Counted from the stretch's first letter, positions 1-6,588 are shown. The stretch: DNA of 12,520 nt from an uncultured Collinsella sp. (GCA_905199225.1 CAJKFS010000056.1:1-12520); one strand, 5' to 3'. The notes: generated from the sequence alone by a model not told the origin. Made by a program: numbers and translations.

Positions 1-68
1 CCCCCGCTGCGCACTTCGTGCGGCGGGGGTCCTGCCGTCCTGCGGAAAGATTTGGGGGCAAAGCCCCC
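1..68. repeat. GC-rich double-hairpin intergenic element
   Basis: Two stem-loops are visible. Positions 1-29 pair CCCCCGC (1-7) with GCGGGGG (23-29), with an inner CGCAC/GTGCG stem around a TTC loop. Positions 54-68 pair GGGGGC with GCCCCC around AAA. The 13-base word CGTCCTGCGGAAA (36-48) and the 14-base word CGGCGGGGGTCCTG (21-34) both recur in inverted orientation at 12445-12498. No T-run follows either stem, so a simple terminator is not well supported. A dispersed intergenic repeat is the better guess, inferred from two copies in one window. The element is cut by the window edge. Confidence 0.5.
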
Positions 69-216
69 TGGCCTCCCCTATGTTAACTTCGCCGGCGGCG
101 GCTACAGGGACCTACGCTCTGGAAAGTCGCCGGGCTGATAGTTTGGCTTTTTATTGGTAGGGGCTCTTGCTAGGCTGGAGCACTTCCTAGAGGCGGGCAT
201 CGGCTGCGTGCCTGGT
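69..216. other. Intergenic region, no gene seen
   Basis: About 150 bases lie between the GC-rich hairpins and the stop codon of the HTH gene. I see no open frame with a ribosome site, no tRNA-like fold and no convincing terminator. Both strands were read. Confidence 0.5.
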
Positions 217-915
217 TTAGGCGGCGCTGGTTTCTTTGTATTCGAAGACTGGCTCTAGGAGGTCTTCGATGTTGCAGTGTAGGGCTTTTGCTATATCCCT
301 TACGGTTGTTACCGAGGCTTCGTTGATGTTTCTCTGGCGTTGTTCGTACATTTGGATTGAGCGGAGGGACACGCCCGATTCGTATGCCAGGTCTTGTTGG
401 GTTTTCTTAAGCTTCTTTCTTGCTAACGCAAGTTTGGTTTGCCTGGACGCTTTTTTCGCCATATCGCAGACGAGGCGAGCCACGCGTTCCTCCGAGGCTT
501 CATGCCAGGGATAGTACAGACTGCGCAGTGCGTCAAACGGAACGACATGCAGCAGGTCTTCGAAAGACTCCCCTAAACGCCACTGCAGATATGCCAGTAT
601 CCAGCCTGTCCAATACTCTGGCGTCTTCTCAAAACGATAGGTGCGATCCGGTATAGACCCGCTCTGATAGCCGGACCTTTCAGCGATAAGCGCGAACAGC
701 TCAACGCCCGATTTTCCCGATACGACCCATGCGTTGCCGCGTTCGAACTCGCGAGCTACGCCGCTCAGGCAAAAGAGTTCAGCAACTTCCGATCCTTCTG
801 CTCCATAATCGTTAACGGCATAGTCAAAGCAGTCGCCGAGGTTGTTCATTGCATCCTCGAGGTAGTAGACGGGGTATGTCCTACTCGGCCCACAATCCGT
901 TAACTCTTGGATCAT
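217..915 (-). CDS. XRE-family HTH protein, partner of DUF3990 protein
   Basis: The 232-residue protein has two parts. Residues about 15-140 form an N-terminal region with an aromatic-rich segment (EYWTGWILAYLQW, 100-112). I associate this region with HTH proteins encoded beside DUF3990/DUF3791 genes in Firmicutes and Actinobacteria; its function is unknown. Residues about 161-221 form an XRE/Cro-type helix-turn-helix (KLALARKKLKKTQQDLAYES, then GVSLRSIQMYEQ) ending in the usual IEDLLEP tail. The ATG at 915 has GGAGGG nine bases upstream. Its first 35 bases overlap the end of the DUF3990 gene, so the two are almost certainly translated from one message. By analogy with XRE partners of toxins it may act as antitoxin or autorepressor, binding the twin palindrome at 1583-1629; this is inference. 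There is no signal peptide or membrane segment, so it should be cytoplasmic. Confidence 0.85.
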   Translation of the reverse strand: MIQELTDCGPSRTYPVYYLEDAMNNLGDCFDYAVNDYGAEGSEVAELFCLSGVAREFERGNAWVVSGKSGVELFALIAERSGYQSGSIPDRTYRFEKTPEYWTGWILAYLQWRLGESFEDLLHVVPFDALRSLYYPWHEASEERVARLVCDMAKKASRQTKLALARKKLKKTQQDLAYESGVSLRSIQMYEQRQRNINEASVTTVRDIAKALHCNIEDLLEPVFEYKETSAA

Positions 916-1564
916 TTAAATCAACCCTCCCTGCCATTAAATCCCTAATGTCGATACCTTCGGAATCGAACCCGTTAACCGTATCCAAGTATTTGCGTCG
1001 AGCATTCTGCTCTCGCTCAAAACGCTTGGGATAAAACTCAGACCCCAAAGCCTGCTTCCAATCGCAGAATCTAATCGCCGAAAATGCGCACTCGCTCATA
1101 AGAGCATATTGGATACCCAAATCACCCAAGCGCATGATACGTTGCAGCTGCCTGAGCGAGATCATGCCGCTGACAAACTGTCTTGCAAACGAAAAATAGG
1201 AGTCGTCGGCGCGATAACCTCGAATTACGTCATAGGGAGAAATATCAATCAGGCAGTTATCCAGCAGATAGCGAAGTCCTTCGCGCGCCAGCGGTGTCGA
1301 AACATTGAACTCCCTATTGTTAGCCAAAATCGCAAGCCAATTGAGAATTGAAAACTCCCCGGACTCCAAATCCAAGACTGCGAGACCATCCATATCGAGC
1401 TCATATCGATTTGCAATGCCATCAGACTCAGTCCGACATGCCCACTCCATTGCCATTTCCTCATGTGGCGTGCAATAAAACCCACACCCATAGTCATTGA
1501 ATTGTCTGCATTTATCCAACGACGGATGCTCGACAACAACCTCCGACCCGTGCCAAAGCTCCAT
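881..1564 (-). CDS. DUF3990 family protein, putative ADP-ribosyltransferase-fold toxin
   Basis: The protein has 227 residues from the ATG at 1564. This start fits better than a TTG at 1576 because GGAGG at 1570-1574 lies five bases upstream of the ATG and family members begin with an M-x-L-[YW]-HGS pattern. Visible family signatures are LWHGS (3-7), YGCGFYCT (25-32), followed by HEEMAMEWA, then YDVIRGYRADDSYF (111-124), and a Q-x4-SE-x-AFSAIRF stretch (152-166). The His in HGS, the Tyr in GFY and a late polar residue resemble the spaced His/Tyr/Glu-Gln signature of ADP-ribosyltransferase folds, to which DUF3990 has been assigned as far as I recall; activity is unproven. The gene is first in a two-gene unit with the HTH gene. 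Its GC content is low: rows starting at 1021, 1321 and 1381 have 30, 29 and 27 G/C of 60 (in some order) against 39 of 60 at 1981. This suggests acquisition by transfer. Confidence 0.85.
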   Translation of the reverse strand: MELWHGSEVVVEHPSLDKCRQFNDYGCGFYCTPHEEMAMEWACRTESDGIANRYELDMDGLAVLDLESGEFSILNWLAILANNREFNVSTPLAREGLRYLLDNCLIDISPYDVIRGYRADDSYFSFARQFVSGMISLRQLQRIMRLGDLGIQYALMSECAFSAIRFCDWKQALGSEFYPKRFEREQNARRKYLDTVNGFDSEGIDIRDLMAGRVDLNDPRVNGLWAE

Positions 1565-1582
1565 ATCGACCTCCAAACAAAA

Positions 1583-1629
1583 ATATCACCCCAGTGATAG
1601 TGTACCAATAACTATCACTGGGGTGATAT
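1583..1629. promoter_or_regulatory. Twin-palindrome operator upstream of the DUF3990/XRE unit
   Basis: The left arm ATATCACCCCAGTGATAGT (1583-1601) is the exact reverse complement of 1611-1629, with a nine-base spacer: 19 perfect pairs. Each arm is itself an inverted repeat, TATCAC-N4-GTGATA, at 1584-1599 and 1613-1628, with centres 29 bp apart. It lies just upstream of the DUF3990 ribosome site. This is the expected form of two dimer-binding sites for the HTH protein encoded in the same unit (inference). On the minus strand the hairpin is followed by TTTTTGTTT (1583-1575), so it could also terminate engB transcripts. Both roles are possible together. Confidence 0.7.
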
Positions 1630-1665
1630 AGATAGATGCAAACTATTGCCTGCCAAGAACCCTTA

Positions 1666-2256
1666 CTAGAGGCAAGCCTCGGCGATGCGCTTTTTGAGTT
1701 CGTCGATGCCGGTGCCGGTCTGGGAGCTTGTGATGATTACGTTCTCGGCCGGAACGTTGAGCTGCTTTTTGATGGCTGCTGCCTGGCGGGCCTGCTGGGT
1801 GCGGCTGAGCTTGTCGGCTTTGGTGAGGCAAACGATAAAGTTGAACTCGTTGCCCTGTAGGTAGTCGATCATGTCGTGGTCGAGCTTGCTGGGGTCGTGA
1901 CGAATGTCCACCAGCGAGACCACCAAGTTAAAGCTGCGCTCGGAGTCGAAAAAGTCGCCGATAAGCTCGGCCCAGCGGTCGCGCTCGGCTTTGGAGCGAC
2001 GGGCGAAACCGTAACCCGGCAGGTCCACGAAATGCACGTCATCGGCCTCAAAGAAGTTGATGTTGCTCGTCTTGCCCGGCGTACTGGAAACCTTGACTAG
2101 GTTCTTGCGGCCAAATAGCTTGTTCATAATCGACGATTTGCCCACATTGGAGCGGCCGACAAAGCTCACCTCGGGGCAGGTGGACTCGGGAATCTGCGAA
2201 ACCTTGCCATAGCTGGCGACGAACTTGGCAAGCTGGTAGTTAATGGAATCGGCCAT
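1666..2256 (-). CDS. engB: Ribosome biogenesis GTPase EngB/YsxC/YihA
   Basis: This TrmE-Era-EngA-YihA-type GTPase acts in the cytoplasm in assembly of the 50S ribosomal subunit in studied bacteria. Motifs, numbered from the upstream GTG (subtract 2 for the ATG start): P-loop GRSNVGKS at 36-43, switch threonine in TPGKT at 61-65, DLPGYG at 80-85 (the family hallmark), TKAD at 147-150, and the SS of G5 near 178. Length is 196 residues from the ATG at 2256, normal for the family. The ATG at 2256 is preferred over a GTG at 2262 because AAGGAG occupies 2262-2267, so the GTG would overlap its own ribosome site. The gene follows the nucleosidase gene by 38 bp and is probably cotranscribed with it. 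The palindrome at 1583-1629 may end its transcript. Confidence 0.97.
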   Translation of the reverse strand: MADSINYQLAKFVASYGKVSQIPESTCPEVSFVGRSNVGKSSIMNKLFGRKNLVKVSSTPGKTSNINFFEADDVHFVDLPGYGFARRSKAERDRWAELIGDFFDSERSFNLVVSLVDIRHDPSKLDHDMIDYLQGNEFNFIVCLTKADKLSRTQQARQAAAIKKQLNVPAENVIITSSQTGTGIDELKKRIAEACL

Positions 2257-2294
2257 GGACACTCCTTGGTCGTAGGTTCTTACAAATAGACGCG

Positions 2295-3035
2295 CTATTG
2301 CGCAGCGGCAATGCGGCGGACGATATCGAGCGTAATGTCACTTGCGACACGCGCGTACTCGAACAGATCGAACTCTCGCTCGCAAATTGCATCGTACGCC
2401 TCGTCACAATTATCGCTGATAGCGCGCAACACCAGGCAATCGACACCATTTTTGGTTGCGACATGGGCAATTGCCGCGCCCTCCATGCCGACACAATCGG
2501 CATGCGTCGCCTCGATAGCGTCGTTGCGCATGGCGGCGCCCGTCACAAAACGGTTACCCGTGGCAATCGTGCCGACCAGGAACTGCTTGGTGCCCTCATT
2601 CGAAGCGACTGCATTTGTCGAAGCGTCAACAAACCCACGCTCAGCAAGCACGTCGGCGGCAATATCGACCAGCGCGGGCGTCGAGCCAAACTCCTCGAGC
2701 CCCGGTGCGGACTCGGCGATAAGCGCGGTATCGGTATCCAGATAGCGTAGGCGTTTGCCAATGACCACGTCGTCGATATGGAGCTTGGGGTTCAAACCGC
2801 CCGCAATGCCCGAAAACACAACAGCCTGCGGAGCATACTTGCTAATGAGGTGCTGTGTTGCAGCGGCGGCGTTCACCGTGCCCATGCCCGCCGTTGTGGC
2901 GACAACTGTCAGGCCGTCGAGCTCACCGCTCACAACGGTCAAGCCTGCCTCCCGTGCCTCGCAAACGTCGCTCAGCTCTTCCTTAATCTGCATGATCTCT
3001 TTTTCGAGCGCACCGATAATCGCGATGGTAGCCAT
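2295..3035 (-). CDS. mtnN: 5'-methylthioadenosine/S-adenosylhomocysteine nucleosidase
   Basis: The enzyme cleaves adenine from methylthioadenosine and S-adenosylhomocysteine, feeding methionine salvage and removing inhibitors of SAM-dependent reactions. From the ATG at 3035 the protein has 246 residues. The family signatures are IIGALEKEI near the N-terminus with the active-site Glu at about 13, SGIAGGL at 75-81, the ribose-binding VGMEGAAIAHV with Met184-Glu185, and RAISD with the catalytic Asp at 208. A TTG at 3047 would add four residues. The ATG agrees better with the usual M-x-I-x-I-I-G-A start, with GGGG six bases upstream as a modest ribosome site. The gene sits 38 bp ahead of engB and 78 bp after the serine hydrolase gene, so one transcript may cover all three. 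I saw no clear promoter in the 78-bp gap. Confidence 0.96.
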   Translation of the reverse strand: MATIAIIGALEKEIMQIKEELSDVCEAREAGLTVVSGELDGLTVVATTAGMGTVNAAAATQHLISKYAPQAVVFSGIAGGLNPKLHIDDVVIGKRLRYLDTDTALIAESAPGLEEFGSTPALVDIAADVLAERGFVDASTNAVASNEGTKQFLVGTIATGNRFVTGAAMRNDAIEATHADCVGMEGAAIAHVATKNGVDCLVLRAISDNCDEAYDAICEREFDLFEYARVASDITLDIVRRIAAAQ

Positions 3036-3113
3036 ACCATTCCCCAAACCTATACGAAATTCTCAACCAAGGTATGGTACCAGCATTTTGTTTGACCTCG
3101 CCAAACGAACACG

Positions 3114-4232
3114 CTAAGCCAGTGCAGCTCGCGTATCAAACAGAGCCTTTGCAATCGCAGCCGTAACCTCGCTCGAACGGTCGCTCGATGGCATCGATGT
3201 CATGACGCTCATGACATAGGTACGGCCATCGATGTCGATGAGGCCTGCATCGCATGTCGAATAGTAGCCGTCCTCGCTGATCCAACCCGCTTTGTTGCGC
3301 ACCAAGACCTGATCGTCCGCAATGCCATCGCGAATAAACGAGCGCGATGTTGATGCCAAAAGGCCTGACAACCACTGTGAAGTCTCGGTATCCATGCTCA
3401 GATACTCGCTCATCTCGCGCCATAACCTCGCAGAAGTGCGCGGGCAGTAGGTCGGAAAATCACTCATCGGATTCAGTGCCGTTTCGTCATCAACACCCAG
3501 ATTGGCAATCCAATCCTCATAGCCATCATGGTCAAACGCCGCGCGTAACGCGATAAACGAATCGTTGTCTGAGTTGGCGACGGCATTCTCGATAAGGTCG
3601 CGCACCGTCTGCCAGCCCATGCTGCAACCACCATACGTGGCTAAAGGCCCATCGAGCGACACCCGCCCCGATTCGACCAACGTCTCGCAAATATAGAGCG
3701 CATACAGCGCTTTGTAGCTGCTCGCTCCATACACCTCGACATCGGCGTTATACGTCACGCCCCTACCGCTCGATAGGTCGTAGAACACTACACCCACGTC
3801 GCCCAGCTCCTGCGCCCGACACAGGGCATCCTGGAGCGAGGCAAGGCTCTCATCCTCCAAGGCAGGAGTCTTGTTATCCACCAACGAGAAGGTCCGAACG
3901 GTATCACCCGAAGGGATATCGTTGAAGTCCGCCTTCGAAAGTCTCGTCTTGAGATCTGCCGTCGACAGAGCTTGATCTGCCGACGCTTTGGACTTTGAAA
4001 CCTTCTCGTTTTGCAGCTGTACCGTTGACGCATCTGGGCGCACCGTTCGCTCCGAGGCGTAGGTTTTAACGGTAATTCCGAGGATAATAACCGCCGACGT
4101 TAGCATCCCAATGGCGGCAATCTTCCTCACGCGGATGCGAGTGTCGGCAAGGCCACGCGAAGACGTGTCCTTCGTCTTATATCTGCTGCCATGCTGCGGC
4201 ACATACTCGTCCCGCGATGCGTTGTTTCGCAC
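3114..4232 (-). CDS. Membrane-anchored class A beta-lactamase-like serine hydrolase
   Basis: The 372-residue protein has a basic cytoplasmic head (1-37), one hydrophobic segment (about 38-58, without a lipobox), a polar linker with many Lys, Ser and Asp (60-125), and a penicilloyl-serine-transferase domain (about 128-370). Catalytic motifs appear in class A order: Ser171-x-x-Lys174 (SSYK), Ser221-Asp-Asn223, Glu250-x-x-Leu-Asn254 (ETALN) and Lys314-Ala-Gly316 in place of KTG. Keeping the Glu of ExxLN, the deacylating residue of true class A enzymes, is notable because many anchored relatives lack it. It could be a beta-lactamase, a peptidoglycan-acting enzyme or a penicillin sensor; the sequence does not decide. 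Translation starts at GTG 4232, with AGGAG five bases upstream. It should lie outside the cell, tethered to the membrane. Confidence 0.88.
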   Translation of the reverse strand: MRNNASRDEYVPQHGSRYKTKDTSSRGLADTRIRVRKIAAIGMLTSAVIILGITVKTYASERTVRPDASTVQLQNEKVSKSKASADQALSTADLKTRLSKADFNDIPSGDTVRTFSLVDNKTPALEDESLASLQDALCRAQELGDVGVVFYDLSSGRGVTYNADVEVYGASSYKALYALYICETLVESGRVSLDGPLATYGGCSMGWQTVRDLIENAVANSDNDSFIALRAAFDHDGYEDWIANLGVDDETALNPMSDFPTYCPRTSARLWREMSEYLSMDTETSQWLSGLLASTSRSFIRDGIADDQVLVRNKAGWISEDGYYSTCDAGLIDIDGRTYVMSVMTSMPSSDRSSEVTAAIAKALFDTRAALA

Positions 4233-4269
4233 GTGGTCTCCTGACTGCTACCGTTCATATACGAGCAGC

Positions 4270-4297
4270 ATAATACCGAGCAGGCATTTCTTTCCAA
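4270..4297 (-). promoter_or_regulatory. Candidate promoter of the serine hydrolase gene
   Basis: On the minus strand TTGGAA (4297-4292; 4 of 6 to TTGACA) is followed after 16 bases by TATTAT (4275-4270; 5 of 6 to TATAAT). Transcription would begin near 4263, giving a leader of about 30 bases before the GTG start at 4232. The call rests on sequence match only. Confidence 0.45.
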
Positions 4298-4393
4298 AGA
4301 TATTCAGCGGCGTTTAAGGTGTCTCTAAAGAAACCACAAGCGTATTTATCCAAATGGCACGATTCTGTTGCGCATCTCCGCCCAAAACGCAGT

Positions 4394-4458
4394 GTTGCGG
4401 TGGAATAGTTCCTGTTTGGGCGGCATAAGCCGAAAAACAAGAACTATTCCACCGCAAC
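4394..4458. repeat. Large perfect palindrome, probable dispersed hairpin repeat
   Basis: GTTGCGGTGGAATAGTTC at 4394-4411 is the exact reverse complement of 4441-4458. After one mismatch (4412/4440) the pairing resumes with TGTTT (4413-4417) against AAACA (4435-4439), and CGGC-ATAA-GCCG (4421-4432) caps the structure. The fold is symmetric for both strands, has no T-run, and no gene on either side needs it as a terminator in the expected place. It lies in a 317-bp gap between the serine hydrolase and pflA genes, which otherwise holds only the promoter at 4270-4297 and the second palindrome at 4490-4534. A REP- or MITE-like element is the favoured explanation; target duplications were not seen. 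Confidence 0.6.
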
Positions 4459-4489
4459 TTGACGGGGCTCTTTAGCAATCAACTAGGTG

Positions 4490-4534
4490 CCCGGGGGCAC
4501 TCATTTAAGTCTGTCCCAAATGAGTGCCCTTGGG
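4490..4534. repeat. Second palindrome downstream of pflA, REP-like
   Basis: GGGCACTCATTT (4495-4506) pairs exactly with AAATGAGTGCCC (4518-4529) around the loop AAGTCTGTCCC. Outside this, CCCGG (4490-4494) pairs with TTGGG (4530-4534) using two G-T wobbles that work only in plus-strand RNA. All genes here are read from the minus strand, so the orientation argues against a dedicated pflA terminator, and no T-run follows on the minus strand. The loop word GTCTGTCCC is reminiscent of REP elements linked to RAYT transposases (recollection, not a search). Confidence 0.5.
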
Positions 4535-4549
4535 GGCGAAAATGGCTCG

Positions 4550-5368
4550 CTAGCCGATGGCGTTTTTGAGTTCCGCGCGGCGCTTTTTCATGCCCGTCAT
4601 GACGGCGTTGCGTAGCTCGGGCATGCGCGCGGTATCCATCTGCGGCACGCCCTCGAGCTTATAGGGAATGCCCAGTTGCTCGTACTTGACGACACCCATG
4701 GTGTGATACGGCAGCATTTCCAGGCCCACCACGTTGTGCCATGGAGCGATGAGGCGACCGAGCTTCTCGCACTCCTCCACCGTGTCGGTAATGCCCGGCA
4801 CCACCACGTGACGGATAACGACCTTGATCTTGCGACGTGCAAGCTCATCGCCAAACGCCAGGATGCGTGCGGGATCACAACCGGTCAGCTTTTTATGCTC
4901 GACCGGGTCGGCATGCTTAATATCGAGCAGTACCATGTCGGTCTCGTTGAGCACGGCATCGAACTTCTCGGGATGCTGGGGGTCGAAGGCGTAGCCACAG
5001 CTATCTAGGCAGGTATGTACACGACCATCGGGGTTGCTGTGCATTGCGCGGAACAGGTCGGCCAAAAACTCGGGCTGCAGAAGCGGCTCGCCACCGGACA
5101 CCGTAATGCCACCGCTGCGATAGAACTCGTGGTTACTCTGGAACTCGTCCATGAGGTGCTCGACGGTCACCATCGTGCCGCCGTTGACCGACCAGGTATC
5201 GGGATTGTGGCAATACGCGCAGCGCATGGGACAGCCCTGAACAAACACCACAAAGCGGATGCCGGGTCCGTCGACCGTTCCCATCGTCTCGATCGAATGC
5301 ACGCGGCCAAGGGCAAACGCAGAGTCCTCGGGGCGAGCGTCCACACCCTCAAGCGTCATTTCTGCCAT
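4550..5368 (-). CDS. pflA: Pyruvate formate-lyase activating enzyme (radical SAM)
   Basis: This radical SAM activase installs the glycyl radical on pyruvate formate-lyase, allowing anaerobic cleavage of pyruvate to acetyl-CoA and formate. The 272-residue protein carries the [4Fe-4S] motif Cys46-x3-Cys50-x2-Cys53 (CPMRCAYC), the SAM-binding SGGEP at 91-95, the family signature GTVDGPGIRFVVFVQG (30-45), and a LDIKH strand near 150. It lacks the extra ferredoxin-type cysteine insert of activases for glycerol dehydratase or benzylsuccinate synthase, so pyruvate formate-lyase is the likely partner. About 17 N-terminal residues precede the segment aligned with E. coli PflA. The ATG at 5368 has AAGG eight bases upstream. 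No pflB is adjacent: the upstream neighbour is degV, separated by a terminator-like hairpin. The gene therefore appears to be transcribed alone. Confidence 0.94.
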   Translation of the reverse strand: MAEMTLEGVDARPEDSAFALGRVHSIETMGTVDGPGIRFVVFVQGCPMRCAYCHNPDTWSVNGGTMVTVEHLMDEFQSNHEFYRSGGITVSGGEPLLQPEFLADLFRAMHSNPDGRVHTCLDSCGYAFDPQHPEKFDAVLNETDMVLLDIKHADPVEHKKLTGCDPARILAFGDELARRKIKVVIRHVVVPGITDTVEECEKLGRLIAPWHNVVGLEMLPYHTMGVVKYEQLGIPYKLEGVPQMDTARMPELRNAVMTGMKKRRAELKNAIG

Positions 5369-5486
5369 TCGCGCTACCTTGCCTCTCCTTGGTTTTAGCT
5401 ACATAAATGCCAGAGTCATTCTAGCCTATATGCTTGATGGCGAAACGGTTTAGCGGTCAATTGGATTGTCCTATTTGGCCCCATGC

Positions 5487-5524
5487 AAAAGCGACGGGAA
5501 GGTTGTCGCAACCCGCCCGCCGTC
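5487..5524 (-). terminator. Probable intrinsic terminator of degV
   Basis: On the minus strand, about 30 bases after the degV stop, an interrupted stem forms. GACG...CGGG (5524-5514) pairs with CCCGTC (5498-5493) outside, and GGTTG-CGA-CAACC (5513-5501) makes a perfect inner stem. GC and TTTT (5490-5487) follow. The short T-run makes it a moderate candidate. Confidence 0.5.
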
Positions 5525-5554
5525 AAGGCAATAGAAATCGATAGACGCCAGGCT

Positions 5555-6409
5555 TTACGCCTTGAGCGTGAGCACCGCGCCGAAGGCGGTCGGGCCGCAA
5601 TGGCTCGAGATGACGCCGCCAACCTGAGTCCAGGTAATATCCTTAAAGCCCAGGTCATGCGCATAGACCTCCATGTCGTCGCGCAGCTCCTGGGAAAGGC
5701 CCACCGAATACGCCAGGCCAATGTGCGAGTAGTCAATCTCGCCCTTCGCAACCATGTGGTCAATAAAGGCGCGGGCGCACTTGAGCATAGAGCCGCGGAA
5801 CTTCTTGGTCGCCACAAACTTACCGCCCGTTACTTCAATGCAGGGCTTAATCTTGAGCAGGTGGGCGCCAAGGAACGCGACGTTGGACAGACGACCGCCC
5901 GCCTTAAGAAAGGCCAGGTCGGTAGGAACAAAGCCCAGCAGCACGCGGTCCATGACGGAGTTCGTAAATGCAAAGATCTCGTCGACGGTGGCGTCGGGGT
6001 GAGCCTCGATGTATTTGGCGGTCTCGACGGCAACGAGCGACTGGCCCACCGAGACAAAACGCGTATCCATGGAGAATACGTAGTCGCGGCCCTTAGCCGC
6101 AATCTTGGAGGACTGATGCGAGCAAGTCGTGACTTCGGAGTACGCAAGATGCAGAATGGTCGCATCGGGCTGCTCGGCATGGATACGGTCATATACGTGC
6201 GCAAAATCTGCAGGCGCGCAGCCGCTGGTCTTGGGCATTACGCCAAACTCGTTGCAGCGCGAGTAAATCTCGAGTGGATCGATGGAGCCGTCCTCGACGG
6301 TCTCGTCACCAATCGTGACATGCATGGGCACGCGCACGATGCCGTAGCGCTCGCAGAGCTCCGGCGTCACATCCGACCCAGACTCAACCACGATTACGTA
6401 CTTGCCCAT
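5555..6409 (-). CDS. DegV/FakB-family fatty-acid-binding protein
   Basis: DegV-fold proteins hold a single fatty acid; the FakB members present it to the FakA kinase for phosphorylation and entry into phospholipid. Numbered from the ATG at 6409, the 284-residue protein shows ESGSD at 9-13 (usually DSxxD), KTSGCAP at 60-66, the helix start VTTCSHQSS near 93-101, DTRFVSVG at 115-122, LKAGGRLS at 168-175 with LLKIKPCIEV after it, and HCGPTAFG at 270-277. All are in family order and the length is typical. An ATG at 6433 would add eight residues (MSRWVVII) not expected in the family. Neither start has a strong ribosome site, so the start is uncertain. No FakA kinase is present in the window. It is cytoplasmic, with no signal peptide. 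Confidence 0.93.
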   Translation of the reverse strand: MGKYVIVVESGSDVTPELCERYGIVRVPMHVTIGDETVEDGSIDPLEIYSRCNEFGVMPKTSGCAPADFAHVYDRIHAEQPDATILHLAYSEVTTCSHQSSKIAAKGRDYVFSMDTRFVSVGQSLVAVETAKYIEAHPDATVDEIFAFTNSVMDRVLLGFVPTDLAFLKAGGRLSNVAFLGAHLLKIKPCIEVTGGKFVATKKFRGSMLKCARAFIDHMVAKGEIDYSHIGLAYSVGLSQELRDDMEVYAHDLGFKDITWTQVGGVISSHCGPTAFGAVLTLKA

Positions 6410-6490
6410 TATTATCACGACCCATCTCGACATTGGCTTTTTAATATTTGGCGCACGTCCGCCTTCCTACTGTGCAACGGCCCCGAGCGC

Positions 6491-6533
6491 CAAAGAGACG
6501 CCGTCCCTTGCACACAACAAAGGACAGCGTCTC
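6491..6533 (-). terminator. Long hairpin after the sucrose unit, terminator or degV leader attenuator
   Basis: In minus-strand RNA GAGACGCTGTCCTTTG (6533-6518) pairs over 16 positions with CAAGGGACGGCGTCTC (6510-6495) around a seven-base loop. The two imperfect positions are G-U wobbles in this orientation but A-C mismatches on the plus strand, so it works as minus-strand RNA. TTTGG follows (6494-6490). The structure could end the scr transcript, which stops coding at 6686, or regulate read-through into degV. Confidence 0.6.
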
Positions 6534-6559
6534 CCTGGAAAACTCCGTGCTTATCTGAG

Positions 6560-6588
6560 ATTCTACACGGTTTATTAAGGAGTGTTAC
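6560..6588 (-). promoter_or_regulatory. Weak candidate promoter for degV
   Basis: On the minus strand GTAACA (6588-6583; 4 of 6 to TTGACA) precedes TAGAAT (6565-6560; 5 of 6 to TATAAT) with a 17-base spacer. If used, the message would carry the hairpin at 6495-6533 in a leader of about 145 bases before degV. Spacing and match are acceptable, but chance occurrence is possible. Confidence 0.3.

Noticed and set aside
1..29. Considered the first hairpin as the terminator of the XRE gene.
   Set aside because: It is almost 190 bases after the stop codon, has no T-run in the needed direction and shares words with the opposite window end.
1583..1629. Reading the perfect inverted repeat only as a terminator for engB.
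   Set aside because: The nested TATCAC-N4-GTGATA symmetry in each arm and its place just before the ribosome site of a gene pair encoding an HTH protein fit an operator better. The terminator role is kept as a second possibility.
4394..4534. Considered a CRISPR array or a small RNA gene.
   Set aside because: The two palindromes differ from each other, there is no repeat-spacer periodicity, and no promoter or terminator pair frames an RNA gene.
5369..5480. Looked for a pflA promoter, using TTGACC and TAGAAT matches on the minus strand.
   Set aside because: The two matches are not at a usable distance from each other and no other pair was convincing.
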